Source of the DNA: Collinsella sp. AF23-4AC
Lineage (GTDB): Bacteria > Actinomycetota > Coriobacteriia > Coriobacteriales > Coriobacteriaceae
Reading direction: 5' to 3'
NCBI RefSeq assembly: GCF_003462685.1
Contig: NZ_QRVE01000001.1
Span: forward strand, 225,421-289,420
DNA: 64,000 nucleotides
Shown: in pieces, positions 9,088-16,748 of the stretch
Layout of the letters: every line of letters begins with the position of its first letter
Position numbering within the stretch: the first letter of the stretch is position 1
Position numbers and translations under genes: made by a program
Notes under the pieces: model-generated
Databases searched by the model: none
What the model was told of the DNA's origin: nothing
The model's input: the letters and a program-made list of their open reading frames with translations, nothing else

Positions 9088-9630
9088 TTACCAATCAAGG
9101 AGCGAAAACGCCCCGTCGCAATAGCCAAAATGGAGCACGGCACCGTTGTCGGGCAGTTCTCCCCCGCCGGCCACGTACTCAAGAAACTCCTGGCAGGCTG
9201 AGCCGTGGGAAACCGCCAGCACGCAGTCGTGCTGCGGCCTGGCCATGATGCGGGACAACGCCGCGACCATGCGCGACTGAAGCTGCACTTCCGACTCGCC
9301 GCCAAAGGCCACCGGATAATCGCCCCAGGGCTGCGGCGGCATCTCGCGATTTGATGTGCCCTCCAGCGAGCCAAAATGCCACTCGCGCAGGTCATCGACC
9401 AGTTCTATGGTGCGGCCCTTACCAACGATAAGCTCGGCCGTACGCTGCGCCCGCCCCAGCGGCGAGGAATACACATGGTCAAAGGTCACGCCACGGTCCG
9501 CAAACGCCGCACGCGTCGCCAGCGCCTGCTCGCGCCCGCGCTCCGTGAGCGGCGAATCGTGCCAGCCCTGCAAAATGTTCTGCACATTGAGCTCAGTCTG
9601 CCCATGCCGCACCAAATACAGATCTGCCAC
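9088..9630 (-). CDS. Histidine phosphatase family protein (paralogue 2)
   Basis: A 180-residue relative of the next gene with the same blocks: DLYLVRHGQT, SPLGRAQRT, LREWHFGSLEG and AVSHGSACQEF. A GTG start at 9630 preceded by GGGAGG fits the motif position, which begins 3 residues in. Longer starts would run into the palindrome at 9646-9680. The two genes are a tandem duplication that has diverged. The substrate is unknown. Confidence 0.85.
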   Translation of the reverse strand: MADLYLVRHGQTELNVQNILQGWHDSPLTERGREQALATRAAFADRGVTFDHVYSSPLGRAQRTAELIVGKGRTIELVDDLREWHFGSLEGTSNREMPPQPWGDYPVAFGGESEVQLQSRMVAALSRIMARPQHDCVLAVSHGSACQEFLEYVAGGGELPDNGAVLHFGYCDGAFSLLDW

Positions 9631-9645
9631 ACACCCTCCCCTCGT

Positions 9646-9680
9646 ACCACCACAAAGGGGACAGGAGCCTTTGTGGTGGT
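9646..9680. repeat. Palindrome upstream of histidine phosphatase pair
   Basis: Perfect 13-bp arms ACCACCACAAAGG (9646-9658) and CCTTTGTGGTGGT (9668-9680) flank a nine-base loop. It lies just 5' of the GTG start at 9630 and 3' of the nitroreductase gene. It may act as terminator for the nitroreductase, and the loop carries a GGGGACA motif like other intergenic palindromes here. Confidence 0.7.
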
Positions 9681-9712
9681 TTACCGCCGGATCACACCGC
9701 GGTGACACTCAA

Positions 9713-10384
9713 CTACACCAGCACGTCGGCGAGCGAACGCTTGGGTACGTGGTGCACCTGCGCCTCGTCGCGCCAATAATTGATGGAGCCGTCGGGGTTG
9801 GAATCGATCGCATCGATCACCTGCGTCTCGGCCGGAACGCCAAACGCCATGATCAGCTTGAGCTCATACTTGTCGTTATCGAGCCCCATGGCATCGATCG
9901 CGTGGGACGTAAAGGCCTTGAACATGCAGGCTGCCACCTCGGGCGTGGCGCTGCGGGCGGCGAACATCATCGTCTGCGCGGCAATGCCCGTGTCGACATC
10001 GGTAATGGGAGCGGCGGGCTTGCCCGGAACGGCGCGCTCAGCAAGAATCGCGATGTAGCCGGTCGGGCGCTCGCCCTCATCGGGACCCGGCCAATCCTTG
10101 AGCGCACCGGCCCATGCAAGCTCGTCAAATACACGCGCGCAGTCCTCTGCACCGCTTACCACATGAAAACGCAGACGCTGAGCATTGGCGCCGCAGGGAG
10201 CCAGGTGCGCCAGTTCCGCCAGCTCGAGCAAAAACTCGCGCGGCACGCGCATAGACTCGTCAAAGCGACGGCACGTACGGGCACGACGGACCAGCGCATC
10301 AAACGCTTCCAGACCGAGCTTTTCGCAACCTTGCTTTGCCATCGATTCGACACTCGACGGTGCCTCGGGAACTGCTTCGTTCAT
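9713..10384 (-). CDS. Nitroreductase family protein
   Basis: The 223-residue protein fits the FMN-dependent nitroreductase superfamily. The FMN-binding arginines lie in RRARTCRRFDE, the LAHLAPCGANAQ stretch matches the usual A-P-S-N-Q block, and DVDTGIAAQTMMFAA is the typical helix. It includes an unusually long acidic or proline tract before the core. The ATG at 10384 has a GGGGG run upstream. Substrate is unknown. Cytosolic. Confidence 0.8.
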   Translation of the reverse strand: MNEAVPEAPSSVESMAKQGCEKLGLEAFDALVRRARTCRRFDESMRVPREFLLELAELAHLAPCGANAQRLRFHVVSGAEDCARVFDELAWAGALKDWPGPDEGERPTGYIAILAERAVPGKPAAPITDVDTGIAAQTMMFAARSATPEVAACMFKAFTSHAIDAMGLDNDKYELKLIMAFGVPAETQVIDAIDSNPDGSINYWRDEAQVHHVPKRSLADVLV

Positions 10385-10619
10385 AGGGACCCCCAAATAA
10401 AAGGCAATTGTTCTTAGAAAAATCTAACCTAAAACGTAGGCAATAACGAACAGAGCTGCAATGTTCTACATCTGTTGAATATCCCACATCCAAACGGGAA
10501 CAAAGATAACAATTCGGGAATGTGGGGCGGCAATTCGTCCTTTCCACCCCATACATCGGCGCCCTTGGGCGATACTGGTTGCAAGAGCCACGGCTTACGC
10601 CGCACGGAAAGGAGACATT

Positions 10620-11222
10620 ATGGGCATCTTTAAGAACGATGACCAAAAATCGAGCCAGTTTGGATTTGACGAGAAAAGCATGGCGGGCAAAGCCGTCAAG
10701 GCCGTACGCTGGATCTACGCCATCACGGGTGTCTTAGCACTCATTGCTGGTATCGCGCTGCTTTTTGCACCCGCCAAGTCCCTCGTCTTTTTGACGACCG
10801 TCCTGGGTTTTTACTTTGTGATTACGGCAGCCATCAGGCTGTTCACTGCCATTTTTGAGCCGCTGCTGCCCACCGGCTGGCGCGTGACGAGCATCATCTC
10901 CAACCTACTCATTATCTTGGGCGGCGTCATAATCCTGCGCAACCAGGCCTTCTCGACCGCGACGCTCACCACGATGGTGGTTATCGTGGCCGGCTTTGGC
11001 TGGATTGTCGAAGGTGTCATGTCCATTCTGGAGTCCGAGCTTTCGTCCAACCGCGCCCTCGCCATCCTGAGCGGCGCGCTCTCCATCATCGCCGGCATGT
11101 TCGTGTTTATCTATCCGCTGTGGTCGGCAAAGATGCTCGTCATCTTTAGCGGCGCCGCGCTGCTGGTGTTTGGCGTAACGCTGATTGTTCGCGCTATTCA
11201 ATTTGGCAAACTGGTGCACTAG
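10620..11222 (+). CDS. HdeD/DUF308-like membrane protein
   Basis: A 200-residue protein with about 30 soluble N-terminal residues then six predicted membrane segments (YAITGVLALIAGIALLF and so on). The paired-helix layout and the A-P repeats are those of the HdeD/DUF308 family, whose role is poorly defined (acid stress in enterobacteria). A strong RBS, AAAGGAG, precedes the ATG. The stop abuts the ATG of the YaiI-like gene, so the two are one operon. Confidence 0.8.
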   Translation: MGIFKNDDQKSSQFGFDEKSMAGKAVKAVRWIYAITGVLALIAGIALLFAPAKSLVFLTTVLGFYFVITAAIRLFTAIFEPLLPTGWRVTSIISNLLIILGGVIILRNQAFSTATLTTMVVIVAGFGWIVEGVMSILESELSSNRALAILSGALSIIAGMFVFIYPLWSAKMLVIFSGAALLVFGVTLIVRAIQFGKLVH

Positions 11223-11705
11223 ATGCCACGAACGCTCTTTATTGATGCAGACGCCTGCCCGGTCACGCGCGAGTCGATTGACTGCGCGCGGCGGGCGGGC
11301 GTCGCCGTCGTTATCGCCGGCAACAGCACGCAAAACCTGGAACGGCACATTCGCCGCGACGACCCGCGCGATGCCGAGCACGCGCGACGCGGATTTTGGG
11401 TCACGACGCTCGATGTGAGCGTGGGCGCCGACAGCGCCGACTTTGCCATTGTCGAACGCCTGCAGGCGGGCGACGTGGTCGTGACGCAGGACATTGGCTT
11501 GGCGAGCATGGTGCTCGGGCGCGATGCCGCCGCCATCGGTGTGCGCGGGCGCGTCTACGACAAAGCGACCATCGACATGCAGTTGTTTATTCGCCACGAG
11601 GAAAAGAAGGTACGCCGCGCCGGCGGACGCACTCGCGGACCGGCGGCATTTACCAGCGAAGACCGCGCCCGCTTTAAACGCAACCTCACCGAGTTGCTGC
11701 ACTAA
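11223..11705 (+). CDS. YaiI/YqxD family (DUF188) protein
   Basis: The 160-residue protein shows the family signature FIDADACPV at the N-terminus, VTTLDVSVGADSADFAIV and GDVVVTQDIGLA. The acidic residues recall PIN-like nuclease folds. The C-terminal RRAGGRTRGPAAFTSEDRARF is also typical. Its start follows the previous stop directly. Biological role is not established. Confidence 0.9.
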   Translation: MPRTLFIDADACPVTRESIDCARRAGVAVVIAGNSTQNLERHIRRDDPRDAEHARRGFWVTTLDVSVGADSADFAIVERLQAGDVVVTQDIGLASMVLGRDAAAIGVRGRVYDKATIDMQLFIRHEEKKVRRAGGRTRGPAAFTSEDRARFKRNLTELLH

Positions 11706-11707
11706 CC

Positions 11708-11747
11708 AAGGTAGATTTTTAGGACATGCCCGAAAATCTACCTTTTT
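11708..11747 (+). terminator. Terminator with degenerate second copy downstream
   Basis: AAGGTAGATTTT pairs with AAAATCTACCTT and is followed by TTTG. A related, decayed copy (GTAGATCGTAAGACATGCCC and on, 11781-11812) lies 60 bases further and keeps the loop text GACATGCCC. This suggests that the hairpin is a member of a repeat family. Confidence 0.8.
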
Positions 11748-11811
11748 GTTTTGGCAGCGGGGAATGCCCTGGTCACAGGGGTAGATCGTAAGACATGCCC
11801 CAAACATCCAC

Positions 11812-12900
11812 TTAGAACCCAAAGGCGGAAAGGATAAGGCCCCAGCCCGCGCCGATGACATACATCATGATCAGAAACACAGCGTTTTCGCGGGCGCTGC
11901 GGTTGGTGCGGAACAGCACCAGGTAGCCCACGCCAGCGGAGATAAGCGTGCCGGCGAGCATCGGGGCCAGCTGCAGCGCGCCTTCCAGGTACAGTTGCGT
12001 GATGACGACGCTGGCCGAGCAGTTGGGGATCAGGCCGACGAGTGCCGAGCCCAGGACCGCAAGCGTCTCGTTGCCGCGCAGGAACTGCTCGATTGCGGAC
12101 TCGCCGAACGTCTCGAGCACGGCAACCAGAATCAGCGTCACCAGGAAAATGAATACCGATACCTGCACGGTGTGGGAGATGGCGCTGCGGATAATCGACA
12201 GGACAGGCGTCCCTTCGTGGGAATGGGAGTGACCGTGACCATCATGGTGTTCATATTCGCCCTCATGACCGTGATCGTGGCCATGTCCGTGTTCGTGCTC
12301 GTTCTCGTCTTCATCACAACCGCAATGGTCGCGCTCGCACAGCTCGTGGATGTGGTCGGCGCTCACGCCCGCCTCGGCCACCTCGTCGATGATGTCACCG
12401 CCGCTGTGGTCGTCGTGCGCGCAGTTCACATGAGCCGGATTGGCAGCGGTCCCCAGCACGGTACGGCGAATCGCCGCATGCGCGCGAGCGTTACGACGCA
12501 GGCCGCGAATGGCAGCGTCCACAATAAAACCCGTGACCAGCGCGATCAGTGCCTTCGAAGCCAAAAGCATCGCCATGGTCTGCACGGGCACCTGCTCGGC
12601 GAGCAACAGCGGCAGCATCTCATCGGAGGTCGAAAGGAACACCGCCACCAACGTGCCCAAGGTCACGACACGACCGGCGTACAGCGTGGCCGCCATGGCC
12701 GAAAAGCCGCACTGCGGCACCATGCCCAACAACGAGCCAACCACAGGGCCCGCAGCGCCGGCGCGCTTGATGGCGCCGTTAACGCGGTCGCCCGCAACAT
12801 GCTCAAGCGTCTCGAGCGCAAGGTACGTCACCAACAAAAACGGCACCAGCGAGAGCGTGTCTTTGCCGGCATCGAGCAGAATATCTATCAGTAAATCCAT
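11812..12900 (-). CDS. ArsP_2-type putative heavy-metal/manganese permease
   Basis: A 362-residue membrane protein in two homologous halves. Each half has a signature loop, GMVPQCGFSAMAATLY and GLIPNCSASVVITQLY, as in the putative 10-TM heavy-metal exporter family (Pfam ArsP_2). A cytoplasmic-type loop of about 70 residues (near 175-230) is packed with His, Asp, Glu and Cys (HGHGHDHGHEG, HGHSHSHEG) and would bind divalent metal. AAAGG lies upstream of the ATG. The metal is unknown; Mn or Zn fit the loop. A promoter with repeated GTCCTAG boxes lies upstream. Confidence 0.8.
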   Translation of the reverse strand: MDLLIDILLDAGKDTLSLVPFLLVTYLALETLEHVAGDRVNGAIKRAGAAGPVVGSLLGMVPQCGFSAMAATLYAGRVVTLGTLVAVFLSTSDEMLPLLLAEQVPVQTMAMLLASKALIALVTGFIVDAAIRGLRRNARAHAAIRRTVLGTAANPAHVNCAHDDHSGGDIIDEVAEAGVSADHIHELCERDHCGCDEDENEHEHGHGHDHGHEGEYEHHDGHGHSHSHEGTPVLSIIRSAISHTVQVSVFIFLVTLILVAVLETFGESAIEQFLRGNETLAVLGSALVGLIPNCSASVVITQLYLEGALQLAPMLAGTLISAGVGYLVLFRTNRSARENAVFLIMMYVIGAGWGLILSAFGF

Positions 12901-12940
12901 GACGGATGGAACCTTTCGTGTCTTTCGGCAGCATTGTAAA

Positions 12941-12990
12941 AGTCCTAGCGGTCAACTAGGGTATTGTAGTTGTCCTAGGCGCGATGCCAA
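12941..12990 (-). promoter_or_regulatory. Promoter and repeated CTAG boxes for metal permease
   Basis: Read on the minus strand, TTGGCA (12985-12990) and TACAAT (12963-12968) are 16 bases apart. GTCCTAGG (12972-12979), CTAGG (12956-12960) and GTCCTAG (12942-12948) overlap and follow the -10, a layout expected for a metal-responsive repressor. The regulator is unknown; the DtxR-type protein at 18981 is one candidate. Confidence 0.5.
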
Positions 12991-13072
12991 TAGTTGCCCA
13001 TGGTAAACTATCATCTCGCCACATCTCAATGAACCCGAGCCGCGCGGTGTGGCCCGTCCAAGGAGCAGTTAT

Positions 13073-14041
13073 ATGAACGTTTCACAAGCACTCGAATACG
13101 AGCGTCAGCCGTTTATCCCCATGTTTATCTATGGCGATCACGGCGCCATGGAGTCCGAGCGTCAGAAAGGCGAGGAGGCCCTTAAGGTGCTCGAAACCGA
13201 GTACTTTACCGCCGAGGATGACCCCGGCTTCGACTTTGCCACCGTACGCGACCTGGCTGACCGCAACCGCGACCTGTGCGACCAGATTGGCGAGGCACGC
13301 CTGCGCAACGTGACGCCCGCGACGCTTTCGCGCGGTCTGTCCGATGCCGACACCTGCGCGGCCATCGGTAAGATGCAAAAGCGCACCGCCGCGTCGGTCA
13401 TGCGCGAGATCCGCGGCGACCGCGACGCGCTCGGCGTGGCCTACGCCCGCAAGCCCATCCAGGGCACAGTGCTCGGCATCGACATCGAGACCACCGGCCG
13501 TGCACCCGAGCGTGGTTATATCATCAACGTCGGCTGGGAGATCATGGAGCTCACCAGCGACGCCGTCCCGCATGACACCGAGGCACACTACTGCGGCCTG
13601 CCCGACATCTACCGCGGCGAGGATGTACCGCTGTCGAATATCCACCACATCACCTGGGACGACATCGACGGCAAAACGCCCTTCCGCGAGAACAAGGAGC
13701 TGCAAAAGCAGCTGCTCAAGCTTATGAAGAAGTACCCGTACATGGCGCATAACGCCGCCTTTGAGGACAGCTGGTTCAAGATTCACCTGGACGGTTACGC
13801 CGAGGCACGCCGCGCGGGTAAGATCATCGTCATCGACTCGCGCCAGATCTGCCGCAGCCTGGATGCCGATGTGCGCTCGCTCCCCCGCGAGTCCGCCCCC
13901 GCCGCACTCGAGAACTGGGCGCGCCGCCGCGGAACCCTCGCCGCCGACGCCAACGAGCAGCATCTGGGTCTGGACGACACCGACCTCATGCTCCGCACGG
14001 TACAGGCCGAGTTCAACCTCAAGAACCTATTCGCGAAATAG
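13073..14041 (+). CDS. DEDD-type 3'-5' exonuclease domain protein
   Basis: The 322-residue protein has an uncharacterised first 130 residues, then a DnaQ-like exonuclease domain. The catalytic pattern is visible: D-I-E in GIDIETTG, the Asp in NAAFEDSW and the late HLGLDDTD. HITWDDIDGKTPF is the usual linker. AAGGAG precedes the ATG at 13073. The N-terminal half may tie the exonuclease to a partner. Substrate (DNA or RNA) cannot be fixed. It is divergent from the permease. Confidence 0.8.
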   Translation: MNVSQALEYERQPFIPMFIYGDHGAMESERQKGEEALKVLETEYFTAEDDPGFDFATVRDLADRNRDLCDQIGEARLRNVTPATLSRGLSDADTCAAIGKMQKRTAASVMREIRGDRDALGVAYARKPIQGTVLGIDIETTGRAPERGYIINVGWEIMELTSDAVPHDTEAHYCGLPDIYRGEDVPLSNIHHITWDDIDGKTPFRENKELQKQLLKLMKKYPYMAHNAAFEDSWFKIHLDGYAEARRAGKIIVIDSRQICRSLDADVRSLPRESAPAALENWARRRGTLAADANEQHLGLDDTDLMLRTVQAEFNLKNLFAK

Positions 14042-14073
14042 CAACGCCTGCGACAAACACTGCTTGCTCACGA

Positions 14074-14109
14074 GCGGCCTCGCAGCGGGAAACACCGCAG
14101 CGGGGCCGC
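14074..14109 (+). terminator. GC-rich hairpin after exonuclease gene
   Basis: GCGGCC/GGCCGC with internal CGC/GCG and GCGG/CCGC pairs forms a long stem 33 bases after the stop. There is no strong U tract, so termination is likely but not certain. Confidence 0.5.
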
Positions 14110-14390
14110 CCTACGTTCCACAGATAGATCTGCCATCACAAATTCTGAACCCTCATTTTGAACGATTTCGGCCAATTCCCGACACGTAATTCGTTGTCGG
14201 ATGGTGATGCATCGATATCAAATGTGCAGCAATTGAGTTTTTATATGCTATAGCTAAGCTGCGAGAACATTGATTTTAGGCGTGCCAACCCATAATTGCG
14301 TCAAGCTTTTGGACAGCATTTGGTTAGGCCCCTAAAACGACTTTCCCACTCAGCGCCATCAACACGGCATTAGCTGACACGATATATACC
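14110..14390. other. Gene-free AT-rich spacer
   Basis: No supported gene is seen. Composition falls well below the neighbouring genes in GC. The end carries TATATA just before the ATG of the next gene, without a clear ribosome binding site. Confidence 0.4.
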
Positions 14391-15581
14391 ATGAGTATCG
14401 TATTGTCACATACCACTGCAAAAGCGGTCTACCAGGCCGCGCATTCGGCGTCTGCGAAAGACACCAAGCCCTGTAACCCTGCCGCGATTTACGGATCATG
14501 TCCCACCGGAACGCTCCTTGACGCAGCCGCAGAATGGCTCACCAAACACAATGTTTCCCTCGACGCAAATGATTCCATCGAGGTGATGGTGTTTGATCGC
14601 AGGAATGCGCGCTACGCAATGAACTGTCAATGCCACGTTACGTCAAAACGATTCTCGAACTCACGCTTTATAGAGCTCAAAGATGGCATCTTCATTGTTG
14701 GCGTTGAGCTTTGCGCGCTTCAGGCCGCCACCTATCTCCCTTTTCGCGAACTGGTGGAGTACTACTTTGAATTGTGCGGCGTTTACTCCCTTGGAACCGG
14801 CTCTTCCACCTCTTATAACGAGCGTTTCGCGCTCACCTCGACCAAGAGGTTGAAACAGTTCTTTAATTCCATTACCAGATGCGACGGTCTGGCCCTTGCC
14901 CGAAAGGCGATCCAATGTGTGCGCGACGGATGCCGGTCTCCTATGGAAACGGCCTTTGTCATGATGCTGACGCTGCCCAAAAGCGAAGGAGGGCTTGGTA
15001 TTAAGGGAATTGAGACCGATTACGAGGTGCAGGTCACCGCTGCCGCAAAGAATCTCACGAGACGCAAAAAGTTCTTTATGGATGCGTATCTAAAGAAATC
15101 TCGCACAGACATTGAATACAACGGGTTTTATCATGACGCGGAAGAAGACCGCGCCATCGATGAGGAGCGCAAGAATGCGCTTGCGTCCATGGGATACGGA
15201 ATCATCACCGTCAGTCGTTATTCCTTTATGCATGCCAGCGCTTTCGTTAGGGTCATGGAGGCGATCCAACGGAAAGAGGGCATACGTCCCTCGCGTCTGC
15301 CAAAAGACTTTCAAATCATGCAGGAGGACCTGAGACAGTTTGTGCTCAGAAGGTTTATAGAAGAGAAAAAGCGAATTCAGAAGCAGCTTCGCCAGGATTC
15401 CGAAGATCGTCAACGAATCGACCTCGAAAAAGCAACACTCGAAGGCATCACGCTGGATGACCCGACAATAAATGAAGTTCCGGCAATCGATGACATGCAG
15501 ACTGTCGAATCCGACAGCCCATCATTTGCCCAAATAAGCAGCCTCGCGCCCGAGGGCAGAATCTTCGGGGCCGGAAGCTAG
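14391..15581 (+). CDS. Orphan AbiEi/DUF559-like protein, second paralogue
   Basis: A 396-residue protein. The N-terminal half matches the AbiEi-like layout: CHVTSKRFSNSRFIEL then VGVELCALQAATYLPF and YYFELCGVYSL. The C-terminal part has a nuclease-like order: E186 in SPMETA, D231, then IEYNG (241-245), and DEERKNALASMGYGIITVS (257-275). It closes with a charged, helix-rich tail. It shares this order with 5155-6204. GC is low and the gene stands alone among long non-coding flanks, as expected for a recently acquired gene. No partner lies next to it. A toxin, antitoxin or nuclease role is speculation. Confidence 0.6.
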   Translation: MSIVLSHTTAKAVYQAAHSASAKDTKPCNPAAIYGSCPTGTLLDAAAEWLTKHNVSLDANDSIEVMVFDRRNARYAMNCQCHVTSKRFSNSRFIELKDGIFIVGVELCALQAATYLPFRELVEYYFELCGVYSLGTGSSTSYNERFALTSTKRLKQFFNSITRCDGLALARKAIQCVRDGCRSPMETAFVMMLTLPKSEGGLGIKGIETDYEVQVTAAAKNLTRRKKFFMDAYLKKSRTDIEYNGFYHDAEEDRAIDEERKNALASMGYGIITVSRYSFMHASAFVRVMEAIQRKEGIRPSRLPKDFQIMQEDLRQFVLRRFIEEKKRIQKQLRQDSEDRQRIDLEKATLEGITLDDPTINEVPAIDDMQTVESDSPSFAQISSLAPEGRIFGAGS

Positions 15582-15611
15582 ACCGGCTAACAAGGTGGGT
15601 ACCCTAGCGAT

Positions 15612-15824
15612 GTGCAAAATTGCGAGTATTCAGCAGGGTCGGCCCTCCAGCACCCACAAGTTAATCCAAATGAGAAACAAAAACGCTATCGAACGAGAAC
15701 GTTAGGCAACATTTGAGGAAGACCTTGTCTGTTTACCGCCTTTGGATAACTCTTGAGCGGCTTTATTTGGCCTGGAATAGATTAACGGACCCCCTATAGT
15801 TGCAGAATACTCCAATTTTTGCAC
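15612..15824. repeat. Degenerate inverted-repeat element
   Basis: GTGCAAAATTGCGAGTATTC (15612-15631) reappears inverted at 15804-15824 as GAATACTCCAATTTTTGCAC, with few mismatches, around a 190-base AT-rich core. No gene is inside. It fits a decayed MITE-like element; no target duplication is evident. Together with the promoter at 15927 it fills the 420-base gap. Confidence 0.45.
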
Positions 15825-15926
15825 GGCGCGGGGGCACCCACCCCGGCATCGGCTATCAAAACCGCTCAGTCCGGAATCTCGTCCACTATTCCCCATCATT
15901 TTGTGCGACGAATTACCTGAACGTCA

Positions 15927-15987
15927 TTGACATATGAACATGCGCTCATATAATCGGAAGTAAGTTATATGAGCGCATGTTCATATG
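15927..15987 (+). promoter_or_regulatory. Consensus promoter inside double ArsR-type operator
   Basis: TTGACA (15927-15932) and TATAAT (15949-15954) are 16 bases apart, a near-perfect promoter. A perfect 23-bp inverted repeat (15931-15953 and 15965-15987, 11-base spacer) covers it. Each arm holds ATATGAAC and GCTCATAT, a 12-2-12-like SmtB/ArsR operator. Bound repressor would block RNA polymerase directly. Confidence 0.85.
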
Positions 15988-16000
15988 AAAGGATATTGCA

Positions 16001-16366
16001 ATGAGCATCCGCGTTGATGAAACGAAACCCGACACCGAGGCCACCGAGCCCGTGATCCCCACCACCTGCTCGCCCGAGGACCTTCCCGACGAGGAGCTTC
16101 TCTACGACCTCGCCGACCTGTTCAAGGTCTTCAGCGACACCACGCGTATCAAGATTCTCTATGCCCTCATGGGCCGCGAGCTCTGCGTGGCAGACATCGC
16201 CGAAGCGACCGAAACCTCGCAGTCGGCAGTATCGCACCAGCTGCGCACACTCAAGCAGTCGCACCTAGTTAAATTCCGACGCGACGGCCGCAACATTCTC
16301 TACTCGCTCGCCGACGACCACGTCTACACCATGCTCAACCAAGGCATGAGCCACATCTGCGAATAG
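16001..16366 (+). CDS. SmtB/ArsR-type zinc-family metalloregulator
   Basis: A 121-residue winged-helix repressor. The recognition helix is SQSAVSHQLRTLK (73-85). The metal site of the alpha-5 type is intact: D105, H107, H118 and E121, the same D-x-H-x10-H-x2-E spacing as in SmtB. The ELCVADIAE stretch also keeps C62 and D65 of the alpha-3 type. The N-terminal 30 residues are acidic. RBS is AAAGGA. It sits directly behind the double operator and ahead of the metal chaperone and ATPase genes, so it should be autoregulating and released by Zn, Cd or Co. The specific metal is inferred. Confidence 0.9.
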   Translation: MSIRVDETKPDTEATEPVIPTTCSPEDLPDEELLYDLADLFKVFSDTTRIKILYALMGRELCVADIAEATETSQSAVSHQLRTLKQSHLVKFRRDGRNILYSLADDHVYTMLNQGMSHICE

Positions 16367-16429
16367 CGACCAACCACGGTACCAGCGCGGCCTGCACCCA
16401 AGCCGCAAAAACAGAGAAAGGAACCCACC

Positions 16430-16648
16430 ATGAAAAAGCAGTTTAAACTCGACGAGATCGACTGCGCCAACTGCGCGCGTGAGCTTCAGGACGAGCTGGC
16501 CAAGCTCGAGGGCGTTAAATCCGTGTCCGTCAACTTTATGACCCAGAAGCTGACGCTCGAGGCCGATGATGCTGAGTTCGACGAGGTGCTCAACCGCGTT
16601 GTTGAGTTTACGGCCGACGCCGAGCCGGACTGCGAGATTATTCTCTAG
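16430..16648 (+). CDS. HMA-domain metallochaperone-like protein
   Basis: The 72-residue single-domain protein has the ferredoxin-like HMA fold pattern with the binding motif D-C-A-N-C (residues 11-15). It begins MKKQFKLDEID and ends in an acidic segment. Usual HMA domains have GMTCxxC; the DCANC form is that of many Zn/Cd/Pb ATPases. In this locus the HMA domain is a free protein rather than fused to the ATPase, whose N-terminus is poly-lysine instead. RBS is AAAGGA. It likely delivers metal to the ATPase. Confidence 0.85.
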   Translation: MKKQFKLDEIDCANCARELQDELAKLEGVKSVSVNFMTQKLTLEADDAEFDEVLNRVVEFTADAEPDCEIIL

Positions 16649-16703
16649 CCCAGGTTTACGCCAACCTGCAAGGCCGCGCTTGCCGCGGCCTTTGCTCGCG
16701 AAA

Positions 16704-16726
16704 TTATATGAGCGAGTGTTCATTCA
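16704..16726 (+). promoter_or_regulatory. Third ArsR-type operator half, before P1B ATPase
   Basis: TTATATGAGCGAGTGTTCAT matches the right arm of the double operator in 18 of 20 bases, and lies 22 bases before the ATPase ATG. This suggests separate control of the ATPase by the same repressor. Confidence 0.65.
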
Positions 16727-16748
16727 TTCAAATGGGAGGATACGAGTC

